Below, piece after piece: positions 46,250-57,052 of a DNA stretch of 64,000 bases (its first letter is position 1; each line of letters begins with the position of its first letter). Origin of the DNA: Anaeramoeba flamelloides (Eukaryota; Metamonada; Anaeramoebidae); NCBI GenBank assembly GCA_027625915.1, contig JANTQA010000060.1:1922001-1986000 (forward strand), in the 5' to 3' direction. A program made the position numbers and the translations under genes. The notes below the pieces were generated by a model, which ran no database searches, had not been told where the DNA came from, and was given only the letters and a program-made list of their open reading frames with translations.

Positions 46250-46744
46250 ATTAAATATATATAATTTTTTCTTATGAAGTTTTTTTTGTAAAAAATTTGA
46301 ATATATTATTATTATGGTGGAAGAAGTGTAAATTACACTCTAGTTGTCCTTAGGCTTCAGTTTTCTTTAAGAAATTTAAGCGTGAGATCCTAGATTTCAC
46401 GATTATTCGTTAATGAAAATAATTTCAAACTGGCTTGATCAAAAATTAATTTATAAGGTTTTATTTCTTTTCATTTGTTTTCAAATATCAATCTATCGTT
46501 TTTATAAGAAAAGACATACCCATAAAAAATGATCAATGGATTTTATTATTTATTTATGTTAATATTGTAAACATAAAGGGTAATTTTTATTTGAATTTTT
46601 ATTTATTATATGGTAATTGGATATTTAAGCAGTTGGTAAATGGCCTGAAATTTAGAACTTTTGAACTTGATGGATATCTTAAATATTTTCGAGTTTTAAA
46701 TAATTTTGAGTTTTTTTTCATTTTTTGAAATAATTTTGGAGGGT

Positions 46745-47005
46745 GTCGTCACATTTTTACATAAATGGAAACATACCATCTCTATTTGAAGAGTTTTTTT
46801 AAGAAAAATCGATTTTTAGAGAGCTCGTGTTATCATTGGTGTAGCTTTTTCATTATTCTGAAAAATTGAGCAAAATCAAAGATTTGGCTGTATTCTTTTA
46901 AATTATGGAAAAGTTCATGGTAGTTTCCTAATATTCAAAAGAGTGTGTAAAATATAGATTTTACTGCATTCTTTTGAAGCTCTGAAAGGATAATAGTGTT
47001 TCCAG
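46745..47005. repeat. Diverged palindromic-array modules inside the LINE
   Basis: Contains the module type TTCTGAAAAATTGAGCAAAA, ATTCTTTTAAATTATGG and ATATTCAAAAGAGTG, hairpin units as in arrays II and III. It sits between the same LINE positions as arrays I and II. Confidence 0.55.
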
Positions 47006-47324
47006 CTAGTGGAATTTAACAACTCGTTATTAATATAATAATAATTTTCTTTTTTAAAAAATTTTATAAATTTTTGAATTCCAATTAATTTTCTTGTTTG
47101 TTCTTCGATTAAATTTTTTTGGTATTTCAAAAAAAGGGAGAGATAACTTTTTTAATTAATTTTTGAATTTAAATTTTTTTTTTTTTTATTGTGAAATCAA
47201 CAAATTTTCAAATTCAAATTCTGTTTTATGAATAAGAACTGGTGTATTTCTATTTATTAAGTATATTTTGGTAATTTAAGCAATAATCTAAGAATTTTAA
47301 ATTTTTACAGTATATATTTCCTTA

Positions 47325-47890
47325 ATACAATTAAGCACTATTTTTTTCTGATTAATATTCTTCTAAATCTAGTTTATAACTTAATTCAATTAACCACTGG
47401 GATAATTTTTTTTTTTTTAGAATAAAAACACTCTCAACTTTTGAATATAGTAAAAATTTTTTGGAATTACTGTGCACTTTTTTATTTTTTTTTTAAAAAA
47501 TTGGGGTTGAGAAAAGCTTGAAATCAAAGAATAAGTTAATATATCCGAATTGGAATGCTTTTCTGGAGATTTTATCTTTTAAGTTTAACTTTTTTTTAAT
47601 TTTACCATTTAATACTAAAAAAAAAATATTTGAAGACCAAATTAGTCCCTTTTGTGAAAAGAAAATTCCCATAATTTAGAATTTGTTTTAGTAAATGAGT
47701 TAAAACAAGATAGTGTATTTAAAAATATACATAATTTCAACTTTGAATTCAATGATTTTGGCAAAAAATGTTTTCAAGTAAAAGTTATATTGAAACTTTA
47801 TTTATTTTTATTTTATCATTTTGTTTTTTTAATTGTATTAATGGAAAGTATTTGATCAGTTTTCCAGTTTTAGTGTTTTTTGGGTCGTAG
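47325..47890 (+). mobile_element. 560-bp dispersed element, copy 2
   Basis: Reverse complement of 42105-42665, ending GGGTCGTAGGG. Inserted into the LINE: LINE sequence resumes after it with a partly repeated flank (AGTATATATTTCC before; TTGTATATTTCTA after), which looks like a target-site duplication of about 13 bp. No (TG)n tract at this copy. Confidence 0.6.
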
Positions 47891-47956
47891 GGGAATATAG
47901 TATAATTGTATATTTCTAATTCAAATTTTTATAGATTTGATATAAAATTTTTGAAT

Positions 47957-48150
47957 ACTGTTAGTTCCACTTTTAATATACAAACTTTTAGTGAAATTTA
48001 AACCAAAAATAATCTCAAACCAAGGCACAAAATTCAAATTTTCGTATAATTATTTGTGTGTTAAAAAATTTCAAAAAAGGTACTTAATTTGAGATTTTTT
48101 ATTGTGCCTTAAATTTCATTGAAGTTTGTGCTTTAAAAGTGAAACTGACT
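47957..48150. mobile_element. Small foldback element of about 190 bp
   Basis: The left arm AGTTCCACTTTTAATATACA through AATCTCAAA is mirrored by TTTGAGATTTTTTATTGTG through TTTAAAAGTGAAACTGAC. One arm is found alone at 62679-62755. No ORF. Confidence 0.6.
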
Positions 48151-48465
48151 TTAATTGTTTTTATTCTTCCAAAGTTCTTGTTTCAATTTTCTTATAATTG
48201 TATTGGTTCTTTTCACTATTAAAAAAGTAAAGTGGAATATGGTCCTGTTGGTTGAAAGGTTCTATTTTGTCTATTTAAAATAACTAAATGATTTTTTTGG
48301 AGACAAAAATCTCTTTTTTGTTCAAATGAAAGATTTTGAAGAATTTGTTTTAATTTAAAAAAAAAATTTAAAATCTCAAAAAAAATAAAAAATCAATAAA
48401 AAAATTGAAACCTTAATTGAATAGATCATAAAAATTAATGAAAAACCTATAAAGTTCAAAAAAGT

Positions 48466-50482
48466 ACACAAAATTATGAAAAGGAATTATATTATCCACT
48501 TGAAAATATCTCGAAGATTAATTATATTGAATTAACCAAAAAAAGTTATTGTGGTGATGGTAATTATGTAACTGCAATAAAACATGATCCATTATTAAAG
48601 TTACATTCAAAAGTATTAAACGAATTTTTAGAGAAATTAGATTTGTTTCATAATTTTTTTTTACCAAAGTAACATTTTTTATTTTGAATCTAAAGATCTT
48701 CTCTCTGGAGTTGGAGTAATATTTTAATAAAAAGTTTTTAAAAATTAAAAAAAAAATCACAAAGGAAAAAACAGTAACAATAAAATCACATCAAAAACAA
48801 AAAGAAAAGAAAAAACAATACAAAACGGTAAGAAAAAGAACAAGAAAAAAACGAAAAAGGGTAACAAGAAACAAAGAAGTGAAATAAGTCATTAGGGAAG
48901 AAAAAAGGGGAAAAAATAGAAGAAAATAAAAAAAAACTAAATTATACGAAGAAAATAAGAATAAATTCAGAGTAATTTTAACAGAGATCAATTCTTTGAT
49001 ACTTATTTGTTTTTAGTATCTCAGGAAAATTGAAAATCAAAAATTAAATGCCAATCAAAATGGCATATTAATTCAGTTTAACAAATCGGTATAAATTAAT
49101 TATAATAATTTTCGTGTAGTTCAGTACATTTATCTCTGCTTCGAGTAATTTTTCTTTCAAAAATCTGAAAATATCAGACGAATACCTAGTTGGTATTATC
49201 AAATTAAAGTTAAATACCAATTTAACAAATCGCTTAAAGGTCTGTGGTAGAATTTATCTGTGATAAAAGAAATGATAAAAAGACAAGATAAAACTTATTG
49301 GAATTAATAAAACCGATAATATTAATCTAGAAAAATCTGGATCAAATATTAAAAGAAATATTCATTATCAATATTCATTTCAATTGTTACCTTATAAACA
49401 AAATATGAATTATATTATTTGGTGTTTTGAAAACGCCTTCAAAACAAAACTAGAAATTCAGCCAGACATTTTTATAAAATTCTGTAAATTTTTAACAATG
49501 TGTTTTTTAAAAGTAATTAATAATGTAAATTTATACACATTTTTTTCCAAAAATCCATTGGTTTATATATTTCATATGGTTAAAGAGTTATATGGATTAA
49601 AAAATGTTACTAATAAATAAAAAGAATCCAAAAGGAATTATTTAAGATTTTATTGTATTAAAAGATGGAATTTTAATTAATAATATTTCTAAAATAGTTT
49701 CATTAAACACTGCATCATCAAACATTCATCTTCATTATAAATTGAGATACTATTTGAAGTATTCAGGCAAAGAACTGCTTTTAATTATTTTTTAATTCTA
49801 ATTTTAGGTGATTTCTTTGAAATTAAATAGAAAATAATATCAAAGATTACTTTTTCACTTGATTTTTATTCCTTAATAATAAAATCAAAAATCAAAAATG
49901 ATTATAATAAAAATTTTATACATTATAATGGTGATAATATTAATTGTGGCAGTAGTGGTAGTGGTGGTAATAATAATAATAATTTTAATAATAGTAATGA
50001 AAGTAAAAATAAACATCAAGAAGGTGGTGGTAAATTATTATTAAAAAGTAAATAATTCATTTATATCCCTGTATATTTTCAAAGAAATTGGATTTATTGG
50101 ATAGTAAATTTATGGAATAGAGTTGCAAAAGATCCAAAATTGAAAGATTAACTCAAAAATTATATTTATTCTAATTGCTGGAAATTAAAATTTTCAATAA
50201 TAATTTTCAATATACATTATAATTTTTTAATAGCTTTAACTAAATTTAAGAAAAAAATATTGAAAAGAATTAATATTCACAACTATTAAATATTAAGAAA
50301 AATGAACCTTTTATTATTTTTTTAATTATTTTAACTGCTAATTTAATATATGAAGATTATGATACCAAATATTTTCAAAAAATGATTCAGTCATTAATTT
50401 CAAATGGGGGATTATTCCCATTAAGATTAATATTATTTTATTCTCTTCATAATTATTTAAAAAATATTTTTAATAAATAAGT
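48466..50482 (+). pseudogene. Decayed gene, unrecognised, several in-frame stops
   Basis: Coding-like blocks on the plus strand. 48466-48672 has KELYYPLENISKINYIEL and HDPLLKLHSKVLNEFLEKL. 49285-49617 has NIHYQYSFQLLPYKQNMNYI and TFFSKNPLVYIFHMVKEL. 49870-50160 has a Gly/Ser/Asn repeat, then FIYIPVYFQRNWIYWIVNLW and RVAKDPKLKD. 50300-50478 ends SNGGLFPLRLILFYSLHNYL and a TAA. TAA stops fall inside the blocks and between them, and no splice sites rescue the frame. The spacer at 48760-49240 has no coding character. It looks like an old copy of a large helical protein. Family unknown. Confidence 0.4.
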
Positions 50483-51573
50483 AATAATTTTAACTCTTGA
50501 AAAAATGATAACAATAATATTGAAAAGGGGCTCAAATCCAAATAATTACTATAATTCACACAAAAAAATTCACCTGGATCCAATAGCTTAGATTTTTTTC
50601 GTACTACTTAGTTTTAAATTCTTTGTTTTTTTGCTACCTGTTTTCTTCGCTTTTTTTATCCTATTTATTTTATATACTCTTTCAACTTTACTTTAGAAAA
50701 CTAAATTAATTTTAAAATTCTTCTAATAGCTGTTTTTTTTTAGACACCCTATGAATTAAAAGACACAAATTAAGTCAATTTAAAATTCTCTCACAACAAA
50801 TTAAGTGTTTTTTTTAAACATTTAACCCTTAACAATAAATCCTCAATCAAAAATATTTGGGAAAATATTTTTCATTTTGATTGGTAATTATTTCGTTTTT
50901 TTTTTTTTTATAAGTTTTGTAAATTATAATAATTAGAAATATTTCGATTTTTTAGTGGTTCTAATTTAATTTATAGACTTTAATTTAGATAATCAGACTG
51001 TTTTTTCCAAAAATTCAATTTTAGTGTGGGTCAAAATTTTGTGATTGAGGTTTACATATTAAACACTAATAAATTCCAAAAAATATAAATAAATTTTTAA
51101 TTCAATTTCCATTTTTAAAAATCTTAGAACTCAACATTTAAAAGTTTCTTGAGTAAGAATATTTTGAAGTACAACGAATTTTACAAAGTTTCAAAAAGTT
51201 TTTATTAATAAATGCTTTATTTAAGACTGTGCCAAAAAATGATCAAACTAGTTATTTGAATTTATTGTATTGTGACAAAAAAAAAGTACACTAATTGTCC
51301 AAATTGAAAATTGTTTTATTGCTCTTTTCCAAAGGACCACTCGTAAATTAACCAATTTAGTTCTTGTTTGATGAAAAATCAAAACCAATTTAGAAATCTT
51401 TTTCGAAAGAGAAAGTGAAAGCCCAAGATACAATATCACATTCTCAATAAGAATGTGACTGGTCAAAAAGGATTAAGACTTTGAGAGTTTTTAGTTTGGT
51501 TATTTGTTACTCTTCGAGTTTTTCAAATCGTTGTACAGAAAAAAAAAGAGGATTTGTTAATGAAGAAAAGAAA

Positions 51574-51613
<40 letters not shown>

Positions 51614-51747
51614 TTTTGCTTCTAAAAGAAAATTTTATTTTGTTTTTATAAAGTTTCTTTACTTTTTTGGGGATCGTAAAATCATTAACTATTGTTTAAA
51701 AAATAGCAATTTTTTCAATTTTCCTATTAAAGCTGGTGATCGAGAAT
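50483..51747. other. Intergenic stretch
   Basis: 51060-51200 is a diverged copy (about 70%) of the sequences that flank the element at 52824-53895, with TTAA where that element sits. 51436-51458 is a 9-bp-stem hairpin (TCACATTCT and complement, 5-nt loop). The A run at 51565-51610 is about 45 long. Confidence 0.5.
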
Positions 51748-51960
51748 TTAGTTTTTGACAACTTCCATTTCTTTTTCTTGGCTTTTTTTCTTTTCCATTT
51801 TTGCTTTAAGTGTTCCTTTTCGAACAAACTTTAAATTCTTTGCATATGGAAGATACATTCCTTTTTTTGTTCTGTGTTTTTGTCTTTTTGGTTTTTTGAT
51901 CCCATTTCTGTGGTGTTTTCTGTTTTGGTTATGGTTTGAGTGGTTTCTTCGTTTGGTCAT
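51748..51960 (-). CDS. RPL29: Large-subunit ribosomal protein eL29
   Basis: 70 codons, one exon, ATG at 51960 after a CA-rich leader, TAA end. The N-terminal half is the eL29 signature: NHSNHNQNRK followed by HRNGIKKPKRQKH, matching the family pattern KNHTxHNQxxKxHRNGIKKP. GMYLPYAKNLKFVRKG fits the rest of the core. The C-terminal about 20 residues are Lys/Glu-rich, a tail of variable length in the family. eL29 is a small basic rRNA-binding protein on the surface of the 60S subunit. This is the most secure housekeeping gene in the window and shows that this is a nuclear eukaryotic contig. The codon use is AT-biased but the gene is clearly less AT-rich than its surroundings. The plus-strand ORF over it is a shadow. 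Confidence 0.95.
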   Translation of the reverse strand: MTKRRNHSNHNQNRKHHRNGIKKPKRQKHRTKKGMYLPYAKNLKFVRKGTLKAKMEKKKSQEKEMEVVKN

Positions 51961-52823
51961 CTTTTGTTTTTTTTTGTTTGTTTTTTTAATAAAAAAAAAA
52001 TAGTATGTTTAAAAGAAAAAAGAATTAAAAAGCAAATTTTTTTAAATAAAAAGAAAAGTTAAAGATCATAATTTTGAACAAGAAACGTGTTTTGGGGTTT
52101 AACAAGAAAGAAGACTAAAAGAGTTTTGTTTGAAAATTAAAAAGAAAATTTACCTTGAAAAATATTAAAAAAAAAATAAAAAATGAAAGTTTAAAAATTG
52201 AAAAGCCAAATGAGAAGAAAAAACAACAAAAACATTGAAAAAATTCTCCAATTTCTGATGCAAGATTGAATTGTTGTTATTATTCTTTTTTTCTAACCCA
52301 AAATTTACATTTTACTGTTTTGTTAAATCATAAAGAGCTATTTTTCCTTACAAAATGATTTTGATTTGAACTTACACGATTAAAATCGGTTTTTTAGTTT
52401 ATTTGTTGTGAAATTAAGTCGTGTTGTTGGAAAAAACAGTAGAATAAAAGTTACAAAATATCACTTTTCTAATAATTTAAGAACTTTGTTTTAATTATTT
52501 GGAATCTGTAACCAACAAAAATTGGGAAATAATATTTTAGAGATTACCTTACTAGGGTTTTGGATTCTTGATCAAAAAAAAATAATCAACAAAACCTAAC
52601 AAATATTTTATTCTTTTGAACCTTTCTCTTTATTGTCAAATTATTTCCAACAACAATAGTATCCAGTAAAGGTGAGAAACCAAAATTTTAAGTCTTTTAA
52701 AAACCATGTATCATCATTCTCTCAATTTCTTCATCAAGTGATTTTTTTTACAACATTCCAAAAAATCAAAAAACATTTTTACTTCAATTTCCATTTTTAA
52801 AAATCTTATAACTAAACTTTTAA
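51961..52823. other. Upstream region of RPL29 and spacer
   Basis: 51961-52000 (read on minus) is the short A/C-rich leader. The rest is AT-rich. 52780-52823 is the left flank paralogous to 51060-51145. No gene supported. Confidence 0.45.
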
Positions 52824-53895
52824 GGTTTATAATCCCTAAAATGTGAAAAAAGATTATCCTGTGTAGGGTGCATTAACTTGTTAATTTGGTTCTTAGCTGA
52901 GAGATCTTGGGTTTGGTTTGAGTTTTAAAAGTGGTTAAATATGGTAATTTTTGACAATTTATTTTTTTTTTTTTTCCGAAATCTGAATTGAAGAGTGTAA
53001 GATTAATAGATTGGTAGGTGTTTAAGAATAAATGGAAATTTTAGGGTTTTTGATTGAAAATTTAGATTTATTTTTTGTCAATTAACTTGTTGATAAAAAA
53101 CTTGTTTTTTAAAAGCACAGAATAAAACCAAACCTAATTAAAAATTTCTATCAAAAACACACAAACCACATTTTATTATAACTTAAGGACTATTCTAATT
53201 TTATTCTCTGTGGGGGTTGAAATAAAATACTATAAACAGAAAAACAGCTTTAGAAGACAACAGATTGAGGAAAAGTCAAAATATTGCAATTTTTGGAATT
53301 TTTGGGATTTTTTAGATTATGCTCGCAAATCATTTATTGATCCAAAAACTTTTTGATTTTCCCGAACATAACCAGGCAAAACTAAAAAGTTATTTTTTGA
53401 GAGAAAGAAAATGCCACTCCACTTTCTTTTCAAGTATTTTTATACTCTCTTGCTACACCCTAACATACTTGAAAAGAAAATGGAGTGACATTTTCCTGAT
53501 GAAATATTTTTCTTCAAAATTTGTTGAGAATAATTTGGATTTGATGAAAGAAAATTTTTTTTTTTAACAACTCAAAATTTTCCAAAAAAACCTAAATATT
53601 TCAAGTTAGCAAGAACCCGTAGATCAAGTTTCTTTTAAGTCTATAAATGTGTTACTAGGTGGAAAAATAGTATTCACTAACCATAAAATTAGACTAATCC
53701 TTAAGTTCCAGCCAATTAATCTTAGACTCTTCATTTCTGATTTCGGAAAAAAAAAAATAAATTGTCAAAAATTGCCATCTTGAACCACTAATAAAACTCA
53801 TACCAAATCCAAGAACGATCAGCTCAGAACCAAATCAATAAGTCACTACATGTAACACAAGATAATCTTTTTTCAAATTTCAGGGATTGTAAACC
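52824..53895. mobile_element. TTAA-flanked element with about 200-bp TIRs
   Basis: Left end GGTTTATAATCCC and right end GGGATTGTAAACC, each beside TTAA. The arms (52824-53030 and 53690-53895) are inverted copies at roughly 80-85%, including TTCAGATTTCGG. The interior holds a second element (53187-53700). The second copy of the outer element is at 1-313. No transposase. Confidence 0.8.
53187..53700. mobile_element. Nested TTAA-flanked MITE, 514 bp
   Basis: Ends GGACTATTCTAATTTTAT and ATAAAATTAGACTAATCC, flanked by TTAA at 53183-53186 and 53701-53704. The copy at 1-313 lacks it (about position 126), so it inserted after the outer element. An internal hairpin at about 53410-53505 has arms of about 29 bp (AATGCCACTCCACTTTC and near complement). 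Confidence 0.75.
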
Positions 53896-53899
53896 TTAA

Positions 53900-54445
53900 A
53901 CAAGCTCTCGATAAAAAATATTTTCAAGGACTATGAATTTTAATAAATTTCTTAACCCTTGAATCAAAAAAGCTTTATTCAAAGCAAAATCCAAAATGAC
54001 TTCTCTCATAAAAAATGAACTAAAAAGGTTCAAAATATTAAATTGAATTTTTGATAAATTCAAACAAAAAAATTTAATACTTTTTGATTGAATTTTTATT
54101 TTTATTTCCAGGAACTCGACTTTTTCAAACATATTTTTTTTAACAACAGTCTATTGTTAACTCAAGTACAGTCTTTCTTTCAATTTCAACATAAAAATTG
54201 GTTATTTAAAGATGATAAAAAATCTTTTCAAAATTTGGAAAGTGAACAAAATAATCGAAAATATTTTTTTAACTAGATTCGTATTAGTGATGTCCAAGTT
54301 CATCTAATAGAAGAAAAATTAAAGGCTTTCAAGAGTTTTTGATGTTGGAAATTTGTTCAAAATATTCTTGAGACTTTTTAAACAGAACTTTTTTCATTTT
54401 TTTCTCTTTTCTTAAAATCAACAAAAAAAGATAATCAAAATAAAG
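53900..54445. other. Region upstream of the B-box gene
   Basis: The first 100 bp is the right flank of the TTAA element. 54112-54273 could be a 3'-terminal exon (acceptor TTTTTATTTCCAG; peptide ELDFFKHIFFNNSLLL to KYFFN, then TAG), but no partner exon is seen. 54380-54445 is the leader of the B-box gene. Confidence 0.35.
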
Positions 54446-54644
54446 ATGACAAAACTCATAACAAAAAATGAGAAAATTAAAGTCAGTGTACCTAACCTTT
54501 GTGACAATTGTATTGGAGATGGGAACGAAGTACTGGCCAAATTTTATTGCAAAACATGCAAATTGAGTTATTGCGAGAAATGCAACGATCTAGCCCATTC
54601 CTTAACTACCTTAAAAAGACACAAGCGGGTAGAACTCAAAAATG
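54446..54644 (+). CDS. B-box/SPRY protein, exon 1
   Basis: ATG at 54446 after an A-rich leader. 66 codons plus one base, then donor GTAATA. It holds the first B-box zinc finger: CDNC at about residue 19, then FYCKTC and YCEKCNDLAH, with HKRVEL after. In TRIM-like proteins a B-box is followed by a second B-box, a coiled coil and SPRY, exactly what exon 2 provides. No RING is present, so E3 ligase activity is not implied by the sequence. Confidence 0.8.
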
Positions 54645-55314
54645 GTAATAATTTTTTCATTGATCTTTTCTTGATTCTTCTTAAATACGCTCTGACATAG
54701 AACAATAAAAAAGGGTTGACTAATTTTGTTTTGATTCTTTTTTCTGATTTTCCAGATCGATTCGTATTCCAAAAATCCCTTTTCTTTTTTTTTTTCAGTT
54801 CACAAACTTAACTTGTGTTTGATTTAAAATTTGAAAAACACTCATCAAAATGATAGGTCTTCCGATTTTTTTTTTTACAATTTATTCTTTTGTTCTAAAA
54901 AAAATTACAAAAAAAAGTGAAAAAAAGATTTGTTCAGAATTTATAAAAAATTACATTTCAATTAAATTTTAACAATATTTAATTGGAAAAATATGCAATT
55001 CAAGTTCTCTACCCTTTGCTCATTTCTTTTATTTGAAACCTATTTTTTGCTTCAATATTTTTCTTTCTTTTGAAATTTTTAACCAGATCTTTTTGGGATT
55101 TTAATTCAGAAAAATTTGCTCTTTCCTCTTCTCTAATAAAAAGAAAAAAATTGAAAAAAATTGAAAAAATGGAAAAAAAAAGAAAACAGCCCCACGCTGT
55201 CATAATAGCAAATCAAAAAAACAAATCAAAGAATTCCAAAAAAACAACAACCAAAAAAACTGTTAATTTTTTTTTCTCATTTGTTGATTTTTTGTTTTTC
55301 ATTTACGTTCTTAA

Positions 55315-57037
55315 AGCAGTGGTCGCATTAAAAAAAAAATTCGTGCCCGAAAAAAGAACATTTTTTTTATTTAACTTTCTTTTGAAATTTTTTTTGTTTA
55401 ATATTGTTTTATTAATTGGTTGATACAATTGATTGAAGTTAAGATATTTTTATTAATTTTTTCAAATAAATGTGTTTTAGTTTTATCGAGATGTTTGTAA
55501 TTCCAAACTAAAGCACATAAATAAGTTCTTGCAACAAAAGTTTCATATTGGAAAAATTTCTGTTTTGGTGTATATTTGGATAAAGTGGAATTGAAACATT
55601 CTATGATAGATGTTTGTTTTGCTTCTAAATAATTATCAATTTTTTTAGAAATATTACCTTTCCAAATCATTTCAAGAATTTCTTTGCAGAGAATAAAGTT
55701 TTTTTGATTTAATAAATGTTTAACTTGATAGTTTTTCTTACAACATTTACTATTTGGAAAGAATTTGGAGCATAATTCATGATTATTGTGAAAATGATTT
55801 GCGAAATTAAACCATAATTTTTTAAATTCATTTTGATTTTGACACATCTTACAGCAAATTTTAAAGTGTTTTGATATTTTATCACTATAAATTTTTAAGT
55901 TTTCGAACTTATAAAAATATTTTTTATTTTTATGATAATTTTTTTTGATTTTCTCCTTTTCAGTCAATAATTTTCTTGAATTGCAGATTTTCTTCCACTT
56001 CGTTTTTTATTGAATTAGATTTGTGACCAATACAATTAATTATTTTTATTTTCGGTTTCTCTTTTTTTAATTTTTTTTTTGAGTGACAAATTTTCATCAC
56101 AGATAATTGAATTAATTGTTTTGTGTTTCAGAGGGAATTTTTCTAATATTTTAAAGAAAGCTTGTGCTTCTAAATTCCCTTTATTTGGTTGTTTTTCAAA
56201 AATCGAAAGTGTAAATAAATCAATTACTAATAAATTTTTTTCATTAATACATACCTCTGTTACATAACGCGATGGTCCTTTTTTTCTCTGTGGGCGAGAA
56301 AACCTCCCATCAACAATTAAATTGTAAAAACCATCTATTGAAATCTTGTTTTGATGTTTTTCCCAAATTTTATTTATAATTGGGAAAATAAATTCCTTTT
56401 GGATTTTATAAAAAAGATTTTTGTTAATTAATTTTTCTTTTCCCAAAATTAGACTAAATAAAACGGTATAATCTGTATACCCAATACTTGAAAACAACAG
56501 ATTACTTATTAATAAGATGTCTTCATTTTGTATTTGCTGATTTCTAATATAATCACTTGTATGTACGATTTGTTTGTTATTATTTTTTTCTATAGAAAAC
56601 TGTGTGTAGTGTTTGTTTTTCTCTGCAACTTTTTCATTGACTTTAGCGAATTGAAAATAATTTAATATTAATTTGGGAATCATAAGATATTTCGTGTTAT
56701 AGGTAATATTTAAAAATATATGTTCTTGATGATTCTTTGAATTTGATTTCGTTTTTTCATTAAATCTTTTTCTTTTCAATTTTTTGTTGGATTGGATTAT
56801 TTTTTTTGATAAAAGTCAATTAAATATTCTAAAGCTTTACTATTATTGTTAAAATCATAAAGTTTTTTTGAAAGAATTAAATTTATTAAAAACGGCACCT
56901 GTAATTGTTAACCTTTTTTTATCCTTCATGTACTTTAATTTTGATTTTTGGATATTACTCTTTTGATTTATCATTTTGGAATTTTACAAAAAATGATTTT
57001 TCGGGCACGAAATTCCTTTTATACTCAAACCAATGCT
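55315..57037 (-). mobile_element. Kolobok-type DNA transposon, 1.72 kb
   Basis: TIRs of about 45 bp: outermost AGCAGTGGTCG on the left, AGCATTGGTTTG (complement) on the right, with TTCGTGCCCGAAAAA further in on both. It is flanked by TTAA at 55311-55314 and 57038-57041. It encodes a transposase on the minus strand. A TTAA target plus this transposase type fits the Kolobok superfamily. Structure is complete, coding region broken. Confidence 0.85.
55398..56974 (-). pseudogene. Kolobok transposase, broken frame
   Basis: Two main frames. 56036-56779 carries the N-terminal half with SIDGFYNLIVDGRFSRP, RYVTEVCINEKNLLVID, a Glu-containing GNLEAQAFFKILEKF and IICDENLSLKKKI. 55398-55967 carries SKHFKICCKMCQNQNEFK, NHFHNNHELCSKFFP, KQTSIIECFNSTLSKY and ARTYLCALVWNYKHLDK. 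This order (DGxYN..DGR, HF.YCCKM, ExFxxxLxxY, ALxxNxxxD) is what I remember from Kolobok transposases of fish and cnidarians. A probable start is at 56974 (MINQKSNIQKSK). Disabling changes: about two between 56780 and 56974 and a frame break between 56036 and 55967. The zinc-binding N-terminal THAP domain of some relatives is not visible. Cut-and-paste transposase; this copy is likely inactive but could mobilise nothing by itself. Confidence 0.75.
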
Positions 57038-57052
57038 TTAAAATAACAAAAG

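Larger units (their letters stand above)
46316..47950 (-). mobile_element. LINE copy with two internal repeats, downstream of the TPR gene
   Basis: The 3' hairpin (GTGTAAATTACACTC) starts 66 bp after the TPR stop, antisense to it. The zinc-knuckle region (to about 46740) is followed by a palindromic insert (46745-47005), more LINE (47005-47324; the frame NNELLNSTSWK is intact here), a 560-bp element (47325-47890), and LINE again (TATATTTCTAATTC, about 47905-47950). Decayed throughout. Confidence 0.75.
54645..57052 (+). other. Intron of the B-box/SPRY gene holding a Kolobok element
   Basis: Donor GTAATA at 54645, acceptor CAAAAG at 57052. The transposon 55315-57037 sits only about 15 bp before the acceptor; without it the intron would be about 680 bp. 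ORFs at 55009-55423 on both strands look like chance low-complexity frames. Exon joining is in frame (AAT G / GA TCC). Confidence 0.65.

Noticed and set aside
51755-52003. Plus-strand 82-codon ORF
   Set aside because: Shadow of RPL29 on the minus strand.
55009-55423. Small ORFs on both strands in the B-box intron
   Set aside because: Phe- and Lys-rich low complexity from A/T runs; direct joining of exon 1 to exon 2 is in frame without them.
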